Below, piece after piece: positions 31,570 through 42,081 of a stretch of 64,000 bases of DNA. The notes beneath the pieces were generated by a model that was not told the DNA's origin, did no database searches, and saw only the letters and a program-made list of their open reading frames with translations. Both the position numbers and the translations under genes were made by a program. The DNA comes from Brachionus rotundiformis (lineage: Eukaryota; Rotifera; Eurotatoria; Ploima; Brachionidae), in NCBI GenBank assembly GCA_016802295.1, contig JAESIW010000118.1:1845430-1909429 (forward strand), written 5' to 3'. How positions within the stretch are numbered: the stretch's first letter is position 1; every line of letters begins with the position of its first letter.

Positions 31570-33206
31570 ATGTTCATTCCAAGTGTCATATTCGCCATTC
31601 TAGTCCTCATTAATTGTAAGTCTGTAAACAAACCTTTCGTCCAATATTTACCATCATTTAACACATTAGGTCAATATGTCCGCAACTTAGACGCCAAACC
31701 GTACCAATTTTTTGTGGAAATTTTGCTAGTCACGGATTTTTCTGTTTACCAAACACATGAGAAAATTTTATCAACCAAAAAATGGAACAAAAATGCCTCA
31801 ACTAATCCTCAATTGGTCATCAATCACATACAAACCTACTACACTGAGCTCATAAATCAAGTTAATGAAAGATTCGAGAGCTCATTTAGCCAAGATCCAG
31901 ACCTACAAATTAAAATTTTAATTACACAATTTTTTATATCAGAAGTGCTGTTTTTATTTTAGTTTTAATAAAGATAAATTTTTTTATCTATTTTTATCAA
32001 TAGAAACCTGAAGACTCTGTTTGGTCAGAGAAATCGCGTCAAAAATTACATCATTTAAATGGTGACTTGAGCCTTATTGAATTCAATGCATGGCTTGAGG
32101 CAAACAGAGAAAATTTTTTCGAATTTGACCATGCCTTTGGAGTTACAGCGTAATCTATTGGGACAGGGTTTGGGGTTTTTTTCACATTCAAACTTAAATA
32201 TTATAATACCAGGATGGATCTGGTCTCGGATGATTCCAATCTTGACTACAATGGTCTTGGCTATATTTATGGCATATGCAAAAAATTGTAATTTTTATTC
32301 AAAAGATTGGAATTTTTTGGAATTCATTGGCTTTTTTGTTAAAAAGATTTAGTGGTTCGCTAATTGAAGATAAAGGGGCTTTTGAGAGTGTTCGCTCATT
32401 TGCCCATGAGTTGGCGCACAACTTGGGAACTGATCATGATGGAATGACTGGCAGCGGTGACTGTTCCGAGTGGGATAATTACATAATGGCACCGAAGTTT
32501 TTTCCATACAATCAAATTAACTCTTGGAAATTTTCTAATTGTTCCATTTCAAAAATTAAAGAGTTCTTAACCGACCCAGCCAAGTAAACATTTAAGCTTA
32601 AATTTTTTCACATAAAAATAAATTACGATTTATTTTCTAAAAGCAATCACTGCCTTTGGAATCAACCATTGGCAACAGAAATAACTTCTGGCTTTGAAAT
32701 AATGCCTGGCCAAGTGTATAATTTGCATGATCAGTGCCAAACTCTTCATGGGTCCGATTCTACTCCTTGTTTTGTAATATTTAAAAGAATTACCACTTGA
32801 CCAAATTTTAATCGCACATGTTTAGGAATATCAGTCAATTTTTTGCCAAAGCTTATTTTGCCGAGTGCCAAATACAAAAGGAAATGAGTGCATATGGATT
32901 GCTCCGGCAAGCGAAGGAAGCGATTGTGGACCGAATCGAGTAGAATTTTTTTTTAATTTTATATTTAATTAATTTAATTAAACCAATTAAATCTAATTTA
33001 AGTGGTGTATCAAGGGCTCATGTGAGGAGAAAAATTTAGAAGAAAAATTACGCCTTAAAAAATCACAGAATTCAAATTGCTTTGACCTAATGGATGAGGA
33101 TTTTTGCCAAACAATATTAATCAACAATTATTGTGACGAAAAATTTTATTGGCATGGTAAAAGTATAGGTCGAAATTGGTGCAAAAAAAAATGTAAAAAT
33201 TGTTAA
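31570..33206 (+). CDS. Secreted M12B (ADAMTS-like) zinc metalloprotease with Cys-rich tail
   Basis: A signal peptide (MFIPSVIFAILVLINCKS) is followed after a short pro-part by the reprolysin fold: YQFFVEILLVTDFSVYQ, HHLNGDLSLIEFNAWL, FDHAFGVTAMDLVSDD. The full zinc site HELAHNLGTDHD and a Met-turn NYIMAP lie in the exon near 32350-32585. The next exon is ADAMTS cysteine-rich-like (CLWNQPL, PGQVYNLHDQCQ). The last exon, after about 33001, has six Cys spaced like a ShKT domain (CFDLMDEDFC, then NWCKKKCKNC). No transmembrane segment is seen, so the product is probably secreted. Exons were joined by eye over six or so short introns, and the joins in 32740-32950 are uncertain. The pro-domain is far shorter than in vertebrate ADAMTS, and no thrombospondin repeats were found. 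Confidence 0.8.
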
Positions 33207-33240
33207 ATTTTAATAAAATTTTTAATCAAAAGATGGTGTT

Positions 33241-34099
33241 TTATTTTACTGTTTCGACTGGTTTCTTGCTTTTGCTTTTGACTAAATCAAAAGTAACTCG
33301 GACATTACATGTTACTTTGATTGTTTTTTCATTGATTAAATTGGACAGATACTTTACATCGACTATGTCTATTGGTTCGCCATATGTTTCTTTGAAGCTT
33401 TCTTGGAAAATTTCATATGGTTTTCCGAGTTGAAGTCCTACAGACTGGGCTATATCCAGTGCTGTTCGCTTGGCATTGCGGATGGCTTGCAGAGTGGCTT
33501 GACGCTTCAATGCTTCGATTCTGTTCGACGAATGGGAAAGATCAGGCTCCAAAATTTTGACTGTTTTGTCTAATTTTTCAACCAGAATGTTGTAAATGTG
33601 AAGGTAGATCTTGTAATCAGATAAGATAGAGCTCAATTCGCACCTGACTTCGTACTGGTCATCTCTTCGACTGTAAGAGGTGTCTACAAAAATGTTAGAT
33701 TCCTGTCAATAAAAAAAATTTTTTAAATTTAATTCTATTAAAATTTAATTAGTTAGATACATTTATTTTGTATTTACGCATTGTCTGATAAACATATTCA
33801 TAGCGGCGCTGGACACTAGACTTGGCTTCTTCTATGTTAGATTTGCAGCTTGCTATTACAACCACAAGTTTGATCTCATTAGGAGGCATCTTAATCTCAC
33901 CAGTACCATTCACTGTGACAGTACGCTTGGGATTTTCTTTCCCATTTTGGGTATTTATAAGCGCCATTTGCTGCTTTTGGTAGTCATCCATGATGCTTTT
34001 GACTGTTTGAATTGGTTGCATGCTTATCATGTTCTTGGAACTTACTGGAATTGCGTAAAAAGCGCTTGGTTTATTCGCGGCTAGATTTACTTCATTCAT
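33241..34099 (-). CDS. IRAK1BP1: IRAK1BP1-like SIMPL-domain protein
   Basis: Two exons (34099-33761, 33702-33241) give 266 residues. KRTVTVNGTGEIKMPPNEIK opens the SIMPL (DUF541) domain. AKSSVQRRYEYVYQTMRKYK, the strand SRRDDQYEVRCELSS, LVEKLDKTVKI and ALKRQATLQAIRNAKRTALD, plus VGLQLGKPYEI, match the animal IRAK1BP1 layout. Mammalian IRAK1BP1 modulates NF-kB signalling downstream of IRAK1; the ancestral biochemical role is unknown. The ATG at 34099 gives about 45 residues before the domain. Its stop lies only 34 bp from the stop of the converging protease gene. Confidence 0.85.
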
Positions 34100-34230
34100 T
34101 TCAGGTCCGAATATTTGCCAATTTTTAAAAATTAAAGCACAATTAAGAAAAATTTGGTTGCCATGGCAACACAAAAATTCAAGTCAAGGATAATTAGAAA
34201 AATAAAAGACTAAAATTTTTTTATAATTTT

Positions 34231-37200
34231 TTATTTTTTAAATTTTTTTCCATAATTTAATGGCTCCTTCAAATAATTCTCATCATAATCTGTCATTATT
34301 TTAAATATGTCACCAACAGTCCTAAAAATAGATAAATTTAGATAAATTAATCTGAAAAAAACAAAAACAATATTTTATTACATTTTATTATCTGAAAAAC
34401 TGTTTGATCCTGGTTTTAAGAATTCGCTCGAATCATCGACAATCATTTTGTTATAGTGTCTCTATAAATCAAATAAAATCTAAAAATAAACTTATAAATT
34501 TTAAATTTTACTCTCATAAGATGAAATTCCCATAGAGCCGAATTTTGAGAATTGGAATAGTCCGGTTCTGGCAGCTCCGGATTGTAAATACCATTGTCCT
34601 GGTACTCGTTATCAAATAGTAGATCAGTTGATTTATTTATCTATAAAAAATATTTAAATTTAGATAAGTAGATTTATACTTAAAAGCTACATTTATTAAT
34701 TTTCTTAGAATGTTGAGGATGACCGCAGTGCCTGCTGGTTCCAATTGGAGAGAGACTATTGATAGGCGCTTAATGAATGCCATCAGTCTAGCTGTTGGAA
34801 TTTGTTTCCAACGTTTTAAAAACATCATGTCAATGCAATCGGCTAGGAGATAAATGTTGTCCAAGCTTCCAGACGCGTTCAGCTGCAGCAGAATGTTGTA
34901 AAGACTGGTGTAAAATTTCATTGGATCAATGGTCAATGCTTCACCTTGGCCAGACAGTACCACAAATATTGTTTTGATACAATGAAGCTTGGATCTAAAG
35001 TTAAGCTTATCAGACTCGATCATTTGGTGCATTAATTTCAACAAATCATCAAAAAAATCCAAATTTATCAAATGGGCAAATTTACATAGACCCTCTAAAA
35101 CCGAGGGAAAGAGCTTAAAATTGGGAGATTTTTTTAAAATACGAAAATAGATCATAAATATCTGCTCCAAAATGCGGGCCTGAAGTCTTGACTTTTCTTT
35201 TAGGCGATCTGATATCTTTTTATCTTCAAGTTCAGCCTCGAGTTGTTCTTTTTCCTTTTGTTTTTTGCGTTCGGAGCGTGACAACTTCATTTTGTCCTTG
35301 TGTTTCATTTTTTTGGCCTTGTCATCCTCATTTATCAAATTAATTTCCTTTAATTTAAGGCTCAGAAATATGTCCAGCAAATCGGCCCGCACTCCGAAAG
35401 ATCTTTGCTTAAGAATTTTGGTTATTTTTTGGGTAATTTCCAATGATAGATGCAATGCTTTGTCTTGGACAAAAATAGACTTGATGGTATCTGAAGCAAG
35501 GCTTGATATGTCAACCATTGGCGATGTCAACTGGTTGACAACTATTTCTATCAAATCATTGGTGTAGTTAAAGTGGTTCAGCTTTTCCAGCATTTGGCAT
35601 ACTGATCGGACACAAATTAGACCAAATGATTTCACCGACTCCTCGGCAGACTGAGACAATTTAGCATCCGATTTATATAATGATTTATAAATACCTAATA
35701 TTTGTTTTAATTAAATCTCTTTTAATTAACTAAAGGTTTATATTTTACTCACTACCTATTTATATTTTTTATATAGTATCAAATAAAATCTAATTCAAAA
35801 CCAAAAAAATTATTACCTAATTTGTTTTACTAGTACCAAAAATAACTTAATAATTACTAATACAAATTTTTTGGTGCCTAATTAGTTACAAATATTAATT
35901 TCAATGAAACCAAAAATTAAATATTTATGATTTTGCCCAAGTTGATCGGAAAATTGAAGGCAATCGTAAAAGGGGACGTCCTAAGCAATCGTAAAAGGGG
36001 ATAGCAAAACCAGCTTGGATGAGAAGTGAACCACACAATTTACTTGAAATTGGTACATTTACAATTGTTCAATCAGTACAACCATTAACACCATCAGAAC
36101 AACTATCAGATTCAGAAGTATCACAACCAAAAACAAAGGACAAAAAGGTAAAAATAAAGATGCCATTGTTAAGTGATTAGAAATAAAGATTTTTATTTTT
36201 TTATTAAATTTTGTTTAATAAATCTCGCTATTTCTTTTTTATGATTAAATAAAATTTTTTAAAAAGTCAAAAATTACATTTTTTCTGACTAAAACCGACT
36301 AAAGTGTTTTTTGGTACTAGAAAATTTAATTAGGTAAAACTAAAACATATTGTATTTCTAAATTATTGTTTGGTTCTTGAGTAAAATAGTAAAATAAATG
36401 CCTTAATTAAAATTCTCACCTTTAATTGAATCACTTAGATAATCTAAAAAAAGTTTATATTGTTTTAAAAGGGTTTCTTCATATTCTCGAAGTTCTTTTA
36501 CTTCTTTGCCAATCTTAACAAAATGTGTTTTACCATACCAATTTATTATTATTAAATTTTAAACTTAGAATAAAAAACCTTTTGTTCATTTTCTTTTTCA
36601 GTCCAAGCTCTAATTTTATAACTTGGTAAAATATCTTTGAAAATTTCACACAATGAGACAATAACAAGCTTTCTTATAACAAACGATTCTCTGACTTTGG
36701 TCTGAGTGAGCATTTGTCTTAATTCTTTGAGTTTTTTCATTTCACCTTGAGGATTTTCCAAAATTCCACGGCACAAAAATGCTATCCGGCTTTTGCTTTT
36801 GTCAAAAAATTCCTTTTTTTCCCTAATTAGATCAACAGCAGACTTGGGTTGTTCCTCTACGACACTGGTTTCGTTTATATCTTCTGATTGATTGTCAATC
36901 TTATCTTCTTTTTTTTCGTCCTCAAATGTATGCACATTTTTGACCAGTTGACCAGACTTGGTCTTAATTGGTAAAGCAAGAGTCTTTTTTTTACTTTCTT
37001 CATTTATTTTTGTAATTATAGATGAGCTGGCCTGGTATTTGGCTTCTGGCAATTCTGAATCCGACTCAGCTTGTCTTTTTTTTGCCCGACGGTTCATATT
37101 CACAGCAAGCTCATCTAAACCATCTTCATCGTCAAATCTAGTCGCTCGAAATAATTTACTATCATCTTCCAAATTGTCTTTTACCTAAAAAAATATGTTA

Positions 37201-37363
37201 AAAAAATAAAATTTATTTTAGGATTAATCATTACTTTTTGATTAAGGGATTTTTTTGATTTTTTCTCTGTTATCTTTCGTTTTTTGCTTTTATTGGCCTT
37301 ATTTTGGGTCTTGTTTTTTACTTTGACCGAACTTTTGCCACTTTTTTTACTTGGCTTGGCCAT
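34231..37363 (-). CDS. NOC3L: NOC3L, nucleolar complex protein 3
   Basis: Eight or so exons from MAKPSKKSGKSSVKVKNK at 37363. Landmarks in order: a basic N-terminus, LFRATRFDDEDGLDELA, ALPIKTKSGQLV, EMKKLKELRQML, VRESFVIRKLVIVSLCEIFK, DILPSYKIRAWTEKE, LREYEETLLKQYKLFLDYL, a NOC3 core with LSRSERKKQKEKEQLEAELE, MIYFRILKKSPNFKLFPSVL, EGLCKFAHLINLDFFDDLL, TIFVVLSGQGEALTIDPMKF and YTSLYNILLQL, then YSNSQNSALWEFHLMRRHYN at the end. Noc3 works with Noc2 in nuclear 60S pre-ribosome maturation, and yeast Noc3 also in replication licensing. One intron (36419-35696, 724 nt) is ten times the usual size and carries foreign-looking sequence. The stop at 34231 lies 131 bp from IRAK1BP1. Confidence 0.92.
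35930..36170 (+). mobile_element. Probable transposable-element fossil inside the NOC3L intron
   Basis: On the strand opposite NOC3L one frame reads FAQVDRKIEGNRKRGRPKQS, stop, KGIAKPAWMRSEPHNLLEIG, then VQSVQPLTPSEQLSDSEVSQ. K-R-G-R-P-K is the basic linker or AT-hook motif frequent in retroelement polyproteins, and the downstream acidic Ser/Pro text fits. A 17-bp block GCAATCGTAAAAGGGGA is tandemly doubled at about 35964-36002 and brings the stop. It is more GC-rich than the surrounding intron. It resembles the fossil at 10998-11257 in type, not clearly in sequence. Confidence 0.4.
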
Positions 37364-37465
37364 CTCTAAGAAAAAATCTAAACATTTATCGCACAATCAT
37401 TTAATTGGTATTTTACCACCAAATAAAAAAATTCAATAATTAAAGATATAATTTATTATCATATT

Positions 37466-38335
37466 TTATTTGATCAAAGTTTTTATCTTCTCTAAAGCAT
37501 CTTGTACTTTATTTTTATTAATAATGAACAATCTAAGACTTGGTGTAAGTGCAGGATCGTCTTTTGACCATTTTCCACCCGTGGCCTTGGAGCTTTTTTG
37601 ACCATACGAAACATCGAATTTAAATTCACTAAATTCTTCGAATATTTCTTCTTCTGGATTGGCGTACTGGGTCTCTGGTGCGTTCAGTTTAGAGGAATGC
37701 TTGGCCGCTTCCTCGGTAAAAATTCTGCTCAAAAACAACCAATAATTACTTTTTTTATTTGCTGAATTTTCATCTAATTTCTGAACATCGTCAAGGAGAC
37801 TTTCGAACATTGGAACCGAAATACCAGGAGGTATGTTGAGGAACCTTTCATTGACAATATAGGAACATTGTGGCAAATAATTGTCCAATTTAGAGCCATT
37901 TTCTTGGTTAGTTAGAGATTTTAGAAATTTCATGAACTCTGTTGAAAAATTTTTTGTTTGTGAAAAATTCAGATCTACCATAGAAATGACTCCAAAAATG
38001 GTATCATTTGCTTCTATTTCCTCTGTATCTTGATTATTGCTCTCATCTTCGGCTTGGTTTATCACATTACCTAAATTTTCCTGTTGGGAAATTATTTTTG
38101 CCAGCTCGTTCAAATTGATTTGCTGAAAAGGTGCCAATTTTGGTTGAAGCAAAATTTTTATAGACTCATGGTCACTTTCAAGTACACTTCGCGCCTCAAA
38201 ATCAACCATTATTTCCTCATTTGGATCAAAGTCTTGGTCCTCTTCGCTACCAGACATGGAATCGTCCTCGTCGTACGACGCCTCTGAATCATCTTCGACC
38301 TGATCTTCAGCTTTTTGTTTTTTCTTTAAAGGCAT
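37466..38335 (-). CDS. BCCIP: BCCIP (BRCA2/CDKN1A-interacting protein) / Bcp1 family
   Basis: A single exon encodes 289 residues. An acidic N-terminus (EDDSEASYDEDDSMSGSEED) precedes the BCCIP fold: IMVDFEARSVLESDHESIKI, LNELAKIISQQENLGNVINQ, IFGVISMVDLNFSQ, YIVNERFLNIPPGISVPMFE, NYWLFLSRIF, NPEEEIFEEFSEFKFD and GGKWSKDDPALTPSLRLFII. The yeast homologue Bcp1 is a nuclear chaperone and exporter for uL14 (Rpl23); human BCCIP also affects BRCA2-linked repair and 60S biogenesis. It lies 102 bp upstream of NOC3L on the same strand, two ribosome-assembly genes in a row. It is divergent from the esterase gene. Confidence 0.93.
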   Translation of the reverse strand: MPLKKKQKAEDQVEDDSEASYDEDDSMSGSEEDQDFDPNEEIMVDFEARSVLESDHESIKILLQPKLAPFQQINLNELAKIISQQENLGNVINQAEDESNNQDTEEIEANDTIFGVISMVDLNFSQTKNFSTEFMKFLKSLTNQENGSKLDNYLPQCSYIVNERFLNIPPGISVPMFESLLDDVQKLDENSANKKSNYWLFLSRIFTEEAAKHSSKLNAPETQYANPEEEIFEEFSEFKFDVSYGQKSSKATGGKWSKDDPALTPSLRLFIINKNKVQDALEKIKTLIK

Positions 38336-38517
38336 ATTTAAAATGTGTATCTTAAATTAAAAAATATAAATATACATGTGCGAATTAGTTTATACCTTAA
38401 CAAGATCATGATACCAAAATTCATAATTTTAAACTATTTAAAAAATAAACTAAATTAACTTTTATTTATTCAACTAAAAAATAATTATAATTTATTTTTC
38501 TTAATAATCATTTGAGA
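38336..38517. promoter_or_regulatory. Bidirectional promoter region between BCCIP and AADAC-like gene
   Basis: 182 bp separate divergent start codons, so the regulatory DNA of both genes must overlap here. It is AT-rich and I recognise no specific site. Confidence 0.5.
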
Positions 38518-40047
38518 ATGAAATTTTGGGTTTTGACGCTTGTGATAGCAGCGTTTGTAGGCTACGAGTTTTCCATAATGTACGTGCCGGATGGTCTAGA
38601 GAGGCCATTTTTTTTCAAAACCAAATTTCTTGCTCTTAAGATATCCGGAATTTTGGTAAAAAATTTGGTCCCTTAGCTCAGTGTATTTAATGCTTTAAAG
38701 GCCAAAATTGGTGATGCACTTAACTTTGGAACTCAGGCTTCTAATCTACGCTTTTTGGTTGATCTAATGAGCAAAACTATTCCATTAATTAATAATAAAA
38801 TTAAGGTTTGTTTAATTACAAATAAAATGACTAAATAATTAATAAATTATCTATAGATAACTAACACAAAAATAGAGAATATAGCTGTTAGAGTCTATGA
38901 GAGACCCGAATCAAATATCAACAATAGGCCTGTTATGGTCTATTTTCATGGAGGTGGCTACGCTATAGGGGGCTTGGGTAAACTTTTTATTAAATAAAAA
39001 GAAAAAAAAAATATCTTTGGTTATTTAGACCTTTATGATCTTTTTTTAATTCAAATGGCCAAGTCAATTGACATATTGATAATTTCAGTAGAGTAAATAA
39101 TTAAAAGATTAAATTATTTTTTATTTAATTTAAGTTTTGTTTAAAAAATTTTTAAGCTATAGAATGGCACCAGAGCATCCATTCCCAACTCCGACCAACG
39201 ATTGTTATACAGTTGTTAAGTATGTAATTGAACACCATGAAGAATTTAAAGTTGACTCGGAAAAATTGGTCATTGCCGGTGATTCAGCAGGTAAAAAAAA
39301 ATAAAAAAAATTTTTCTGAGAAGAATCTTGAGTTTTTATTAAGGTGGTAACGCTGTGGCTGTGACAACACAACGAATGCTCAATGAAAAAATTAAACTAC
39401 CCAAAATTCAAATTTTAATTTATCCATGGCTTCAGATGTTTACTTTTCACTTGCCTTCTCTAATCGAGTATTCTCATACAGGTCTAGTTAGAGCTACTCA
39501 AGTGGATTTGGTTGACTACGTATCATGGTATCTTGGCATTACTGATATCTGTGATGAAATAAGACAAAATTTGTTGGTAAATAACCATACATTGCTAATT
39601 TCTGACCATCAACAACGCCAACTGGTCAAGTCTTATTTGAATATTAGCCAAATACCGGAACAGTATAGGAAAGGAAAAAAATATTACCAACTAGAGGCTG
39701 ACCTTTTTCCACCCTATGAATTGGACCAAAAAAGTGTGCTGAGAGACCCAAAGTATTTTGAATATTTCAAGAAAGCCTCTGATCCAAAAGTTACACCACT
39801 TTTTGCTGACCACAAGTCTTTAATTGGTTTACCAAAGACTTATTTTGTTATCACCGAGTGGGATGCTTTAAAAGACGAAGGAATTTTGTACTCGCAAAGA
39901 CTAAAGAATGCTGGCGTAGATGTGACCGTCAAATTTTATGAAAATGGTTTTCATGGTGTTGCACTTCTTGTGGGTGAATTAACTGGTTACAAATTAGCCG
40001 ACTTAATGATAAAAGATATGGTTGATTATATGAATGAGAATTTATAA
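38518..40047 (+). CDS. Arylacetamide deacetylase-like esterase (AADAC/NCEH1, HSL family)
   Basis: Six exons (38518-38655, 38701-38805, 38857-38977, 39029-39092, 39157-39290, 39344-40047) give 421 residues. An N-terminal signal anchor (FWVLTLVIAAFVGYEF) suggests a type II ER membrane protein. The alpha/beta hydrolase core shows the oxyanion motif in VMVYFHGGGYAIGGLDLYD, then YRMAPEHPFP and the nucleophile GDSAGGNAVA. It continues with the acid in ITEWDALKDEGILY and the histidine in FYENGFHGVALL. All triad positions are present. The family hydrolyses lipid and xenobiotic esters in the ER lumen. Whether this copy is nearer AADAC or NCEH1 I cannot tell by eye. Confidence 0.9.
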
Positions 40048-40261
40048 TTATTTATTTATTTTTAAAAGACAGTATTACAAAAACAATATTTAATTAGGCC
40101 CGATTTTTACAATTTTTATTTTTAATAAAACATTTAAAATTTTAATAAAAAAACAATTGTTAAGCTAGTTTTTTATTAAATATGACATTAATAAAAAATT
40201 TAATTTGAACACTTATAAGAGTACAAAAATTATTTTAGTTTTAATTTTTTAACAATATATA

Positions 40262-41678
40262 ATGAAACCAAAGGTGAAAAAAATTCGTAAACTAAAAGGT
40301 CCTTTGCTGAACGTGGCCCGTTCAATGGGAAAATGGCGACCTGAAGATGATTATCTGTTGATCAAATCCCTGTTACATCTCAAAGATATAAAAGATGTCC
40401 ATAAACTTGCCAAATTTACAAATAGATTTGACTTAAACGAACTTGAAGAAAGATGGAACGCATTTTTATATGACCAACAAATATCCAAGTAGTCTTAAGT
40501 CTACTTTTTATCCTTAACTTAATTTACCTGCCTAGAATGATCCGAAAAAATATTAAAAAACTTCATGTAGATGATTTATCATTGATTGAAAAACAAGTAC
40601 CATTCAGTGACAGGGAAAATTTTTTGATTTTAGGACTCGATTCTGTAAGAAAAATATTTAAATAAAAATAAAAAATTATTTATTTTATTAAGAAAATAAA
40701 AAATAAAGAGTTCTTGGATAGCTTTCTTTTAAAAAACAGACATATATTCCATTCTTCTCGGACTGTCAGTGATCTAATGAAGCAATACACCATATTCAAA
40801 AAATTAAGTATGCTCAAAGATCAGATAATGGTAGAAGATCGTGATGGACATAGCTCTGACAACATGGTAAATTTTGAAACAATTGAAACATCGCTGAATG
40901 ATGAGGATATTGACAAAAATTTCCATCCAGATGAAAATCTTGAACATGGTCAGAATACTCAAATTACTCAAAAATTAAATTAAATTTTTTGTCTTGACCA
41001 GATATGAATGAGACCTACGAAAGTTTGATGGGAAAGATCAAGAAAGCAGAAGCTGAGCTTTTCCTCTGGCAAGGAATTGTAGACAGAATAAATGGTAGCT
41101 TGAAATGTTTATCTATTTTGTTGGAATCATTTCATTTATTTAGGAATAGAGAACCCTTTTGAAAGTGGAGATTGTTTAGCAGTGGTTTATTGTGAGCATT
41201 TTAGCCACACAATGGTCAAACCTGAGGTAAAATTCAAGCTATTTATTTTGCCCGGAATTAAGTGAATACATTTTATAGATAACATTTGGAAGATCAAAAA
41301 CAGTCGATGTCGATTTGTCTTCCTACGAGCTTTTTAGCAAAAAAATATCCCGTAATCAGTTCAAAATTTCAATGATGGATCCGAATGTATTCGTTCTGTA
41401 TAATATTGGTAAAATGCAAGTCTATGTGGATGGAAAAATTATTCAAACAAATAGAAAAACACAAATTTTTGACAAGTCTGTCATTGAGGTAAAGTCAAAT
41501 ATTTATTTTAAATTGAAAAAAATTTCATTTTATTAAATTATAAAATATTTAGACATGAAATATACTTTTATTTAACCATTTTTGAATTAAGGTTGGCGAT
41601 ATTTCAATGCTTTTTTTGTTGAACTACAATATATTATCTAATTATAATTCAAATCAAATTGTCGAAAATCTTTTGTAA
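40262..41678 (+). CDS. MCRS1: Microspherule protein 1 (MCRS1), FHA-domain protein
   Basis: Seven exons (40262-40488, 40536-40644, 40711-40948, 41002-41094, 41144-41226, 41279-41488, 41592-41678) give 348 residues. The N-terminal MCRS domain has GKWRPEDDYLLIKSLLHLKD, ELEERWNAFLYDQQISK and HIFHSSRTVSDLMKQYTIFK. A linking helix (KIKKAEAELFLWQGIVDRIN) precedes the FHA domain: ITFGRSKTVDVDLSSY, KKISRNQFKI and FVLYNIGKMQVYVDGK. MCRS1 is a subunit of the INO80 and NSL chromatin complexes and also supports spindle minus ends and mTORC1 signalling. FHA landmarks G-R, S-R-x-Q and N-x-G are kept. It is tandem with the esterase gene, 214 bp apart. Confidence 0.9.
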
Positions 41679-42081
41679 GAATTCATTTAATTTGTTTTAT
41701 TTTATTTTTTTAATTAATAAAATTTTCATCTAAAATTTTGTATTTTTATTATTCAATTTAATTAATGATTATCTTTAAAATTTGAATTACAAAAAGTTAT
41801 ATTTTTGATTGATATAAAACAGTCCAGCTTTACCACAAAAGATAGATACCAAAAAATTTAAATCAATTGATTAATTTAAGCCAAAACTTATTTGATTAAA
41901 TATTTTAAAATTTTTTTTAGAATAAATTTAAATTTTAAATCAATAGCTGAGATTTGAACATTTGTTTATTTAAGGAATGATCTTAATTTAAATTTTAAAT
42001 TAAATAAAATAAAAGTTAGACTTAATCTTTATTTTTTTAAAGGAAAATTCTCAAAGAAAAGAAAACAAAGCCAAATTAGAA

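Noticed and set aside
33001..33206. Calling the terminal six-Cys module a stand-alone peptide toxin
   Set aside because: It is spliced to a metalloprotease chain; ShKT-type modules are common tails of invertebrate secreted enzymes.
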